DNA from: Chryseobacterium luquanense
GTDB lineage: Bacteria > Bacteroidota > Bacteroidia > Flavobacteriales > Weeksellaceae
NCBI RefSeq assembly: GCF_026460945.1
Contig: NZ_JAOVZV010000002.1
Span: 98,562-162,561 of the forward strand
DNA length: 64,000 nt
Direction: 5' to 3'
Shown: positions 62,294 through 64,000 of the stretch, one piece after another
How positions within the stretch are numbered: position 1 is the stretch's first letter
Layout of the letters: each line of letters starts with the position of its first letter
Program-made: the position numbers and the translations under genes
The notes under the pieces: generated by a model
What the model was told of the DNA's origin: nothing
The model's input: the letters and a program-made list of their open reading frames with translations, nothing else
Database searches by the model: none

Positions 62294-63757
62294 TTAAAGT
62301 TCTTTTCTCAATCTAGCAACCGGAATACTAAGCTGTTCACGATATTTTGCAATCGTTCTTCGGGCAATATTGTAGCCTTGTTCTTTCAGAATAACTACCA
62401 ATGCATCATCAGTTAAAGGTTTTCTCTTATTTTCCTTACTTATTACTTCCTGAAGGTGATTTTTGATTTCTTTAGTCGAAACTTCTTCACCATCGTCATT
62501 AGTTAAACTGTCAGAAAACAAATCTTTAAGATAAAGAATACCATTTGGTGTATCAGCATATTTACTTTTCACAACCCTTGAAATTGTTGAAATATCGAAA
62601 CCGGTAATATCGGCAATATCTTTCAGAATCATAGGTTTTAGAGACTTTTCATCCCCAGTAATAAAATAGTTATACTGAAATTTCACAATAGCAGTAATCG
62701 TCTGAAGCAAAGTATTCTGACGTTGATTAATAGCATCAATATACCATTTTGCAGCATCTAATTTTTGCTTGATAAATAAAGCTGCTTGTTTATGCTCAGA
62801 TGATTTTTTATCGTGAGAATATGTTGTTAAAATATCTTTATACTCTTCAGAAACTCTCAAAGTTGGAGCATTTTTACTATTCAACATAGGAATAACTACC
62901 CCATCTTTCACCTGAATAACAAAATCCGGAATAATCTCTTGATTAATAGTAATTGTTTGGGTATCGAAGTTACCGCCAACTTTCGGAGATAATTTTGAAA
63001 TTTCTTCTAAAGCATCTTTCAAATCTTCTTCCTCAATATCATATTTTTGAATGATCTTGTTGTAATGTTTATTGGTAAGTGCATCAAACTGAAATCTCAG
63101 AATGTTTGCAGCCAAAGAAACTGCTTTATCAGAACTCACTTTCTTTTCAATTTGAAGCAAAAGACACTCCTGCAAACCTCTTGCACCTACCCCTGAAGGA
63201 TCAAGTTTTTGGATATAATTTTCAAGAATATCCTCTACTTTTTCTTTCGTGGTATAAATTCCTTGCGAAAAAGCCAAATCGTCGACAATTGCTTTGATCT
63301 CTCTTCTTAAATATCCATCTGTATCTAAATTTCCGATAATATATTCAGCAATTTTCAGATCTTCATCATTAATATTTATAAGATTTATTTGCTCCATTAA
63401 ATAGTCATATAACGACTGTCCTTCTGTAAGCAAACTTTCATTGTCGAAATCCTCATCATCTGCAGAATAATTACTCGAAGCCGTCTTGTAACTAGGCTCA
63501 TCATCGTATATATATTCGTTGACATCAAAATCAGTTTCGATGCTTTCTGTACCTTCACTTTCATAGTTATCCTCTAAAGAAGAGTATTCATCTTCTTTAG
63601 ATTCATCTTTTGCTACTTCAAGTGCCGGATTTTCTTCAAGTTCCCTTTCAAGTTCCTCCTCAAACTCCAAAGTGTGAAGCTGAATCAACTTCATCAGCTG
63701 AATTTGCTGTGGAGCAAGTTTCTGTCCTAATTTAAGTTGTAAATGTTGTTTTAGCAT
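62294..63757 (-). CDS. rpoN: RNA polymerase sigma-54 factor
   Basis: A 487-aa sigma-54. The Gln/Leu-rich activator-binding region I opens it (LKQHLQLKLGQKLAPQQIQL), an acidic region II (about 50-130) follows, then the core-binding region (LDPSGVGARGLQECLLLQ near 190), and the DNA-binding part ends with the RpoN box ARRTIAKYRE near 464-473. It needs AAA+ activators, none of which are encoded in the window. Length is normal for the family. Confidence 0.97.
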   Translation of the reverse strand: MLKQHLQLKLGQKLAPQQIQLMKLIQLHTLEFEEELERELEENPALEVAKDESKEDEYSSLEDNYESEGTESIETDFDVNEYIYDDEPSYKTASSNYSADDEDFDNESLLTEGQSLYDYLMEQINLININDEDLKIAEYIIGNLDTDGYLRREIKAIVDDLAFSQGIYTTKEKVEDILENYIQKLDPSGVGARGLQECLLLQIEKKVSSDKAVSLAANILRFQFDALTNKHYNKIIQKYDIEEEDLKDALEEISKLSPKVGGNFDTQTITINQEIIPDFVIQVKDGVVIPMLNSKNAPTLRVSEEYKDILTTYSHDKKSSEHKQAALFIKQKLDAAKWYIDAINQRQNTLLQTITAIVKFQYNYFITGDEKSLKPMILKDIADITGFDISTISRVVKSKYADTPNGILYLKDLFSDSLTNDDGEEVSTKEIKNHLQEVISKENKRKPLTDDALVVILKEQGYNIARRTIAKYREQLSIPVARLRKEL

Positions 63758-63853
63758 ATTCTACTTTGTGTTTGTTATCATAACATCTACGAATTTAATA
63801 ATTTTTTTTGACAAAAACACGTTTAGCACGATTTTTGTAGTAATAAATTTATA

Positions 63854-63879
63854 AAGCCAAGACATTCGTGTTTTGGCTT
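63854..63879. terminator. Hairpin upstream of rpoN
   Basis: AAGCCAA and TTGGCTT form a 7-bp stem around an 12-nt loop, with T-runs near. It could end a minus-strand transcript coming from beyond the right edge. The rest of 63758-64000 holds no gene. Confidence 0.35.
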
Positions 63880-63940
63880 ATTTTGTTCACTAAAATACTT
63901 CATAAAATTAGGCAGAATAAAAAAAAAATTCATGAAGAGT

Positions 63941-64000
63941 TTAGAAGCTTTATCCGGCTATCTGCTATTACTCCTCGCTCCGCAGCTTTGCCAACTTCAT
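63941..64000 (-). repeat. Truncated copy of the long palindromic intergenic element
   Basis: On the minus strand TAGCAGATAGCCGGATAAAGC and CTTCTAAA match the right end of the element at 41778-41935 (TAGCGGAAAGCAGG ... CTCCTAAA). The copy is in the opposite orientation and runs off the window edge. Confidence 0.5.

Overview
The window looks like chromosomal DNA of a Chryseobacterium-like member of the Flavobacteriia (Weeksellaceae). It is AT-rich. Secreted proteins end in type IX secretion (T9SS) type A sorting domains. Start codons rarely have Shine-Dalgarno sequences, and several genes carry the Bacteroidetes -7 promoter element TAnnTTTG, once with a well-spaced -33 TTTTG. The genus is inferred from general protein resemblance; no search was run.

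Left part (478-24993, all minus strand): a complete Wzx/Wzy-type capsule or exopolysaccharide locus, transcribed from about 25030 down to 478. In order of transcription it holds a WbpM-type polytopic dehydratase, a Wza-type export lipoprotein, a Wzc-type tyrosine kinase, a UDP-HexNAc 6-dehydrogenase, the CapE/cupin/CapF/CapG set for UDP-L-FucNAc, an AT-rich strain-specific block (seven glycosyltransferases, an EpsG-like Wzy polymerase, a Wzx flippase), a PglC/WcaJ-type initiating sugar-phosphate transferase, and an unusual tail of ATP-grasp ligase, SDR epimerase and metallophosphatase.

Middle (25231-39474, mostly minus): a large T9SS protein with a small signal-peptide plus C-terminal-helix partner, recX, glyA, an ars operon (arsR, DUF6428, an unlisted 41-aa membrane protein, arsC) with two matching operator-like sites, a small plus-strand orphan, a serine hydrolase, and a MacAB-like ABC exporter operon. 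A broken four-helix-bundle gene between inverted repeats sits inside the exporter operon.

Right part (39475-64000): nrdB and nrdA split by an AT-rich zinc-ribbon gene and a large hairpin repeat; a second T9SS large/small gene pair; a membrane protein/HTH pair; a multi-stop pseudogene; DUF72; two AT-rich lipoproteins; HD and alpha/beta hydrolases; a ribokinase-like kinase; DUF4241; valS; DUF1573; PPK2; the RNase P RNA gene; an ECF sigma factor with a membrane partner; and rpoN.

The most interesting item is the duplicated two-gene module of a large T9SS protein and an 81-aa small protein. The two large proteins have unrelated N-termini on a shared C-terminal half of about 500 residues. Also worth attention are the small ars membrane protein, the inverted-repeat-bounded four-helix-bundle pseudogene, and several families of intergenic palindromes and heptamer tandem repeats. 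No IS element, CRISPR array or tRNA was seen.
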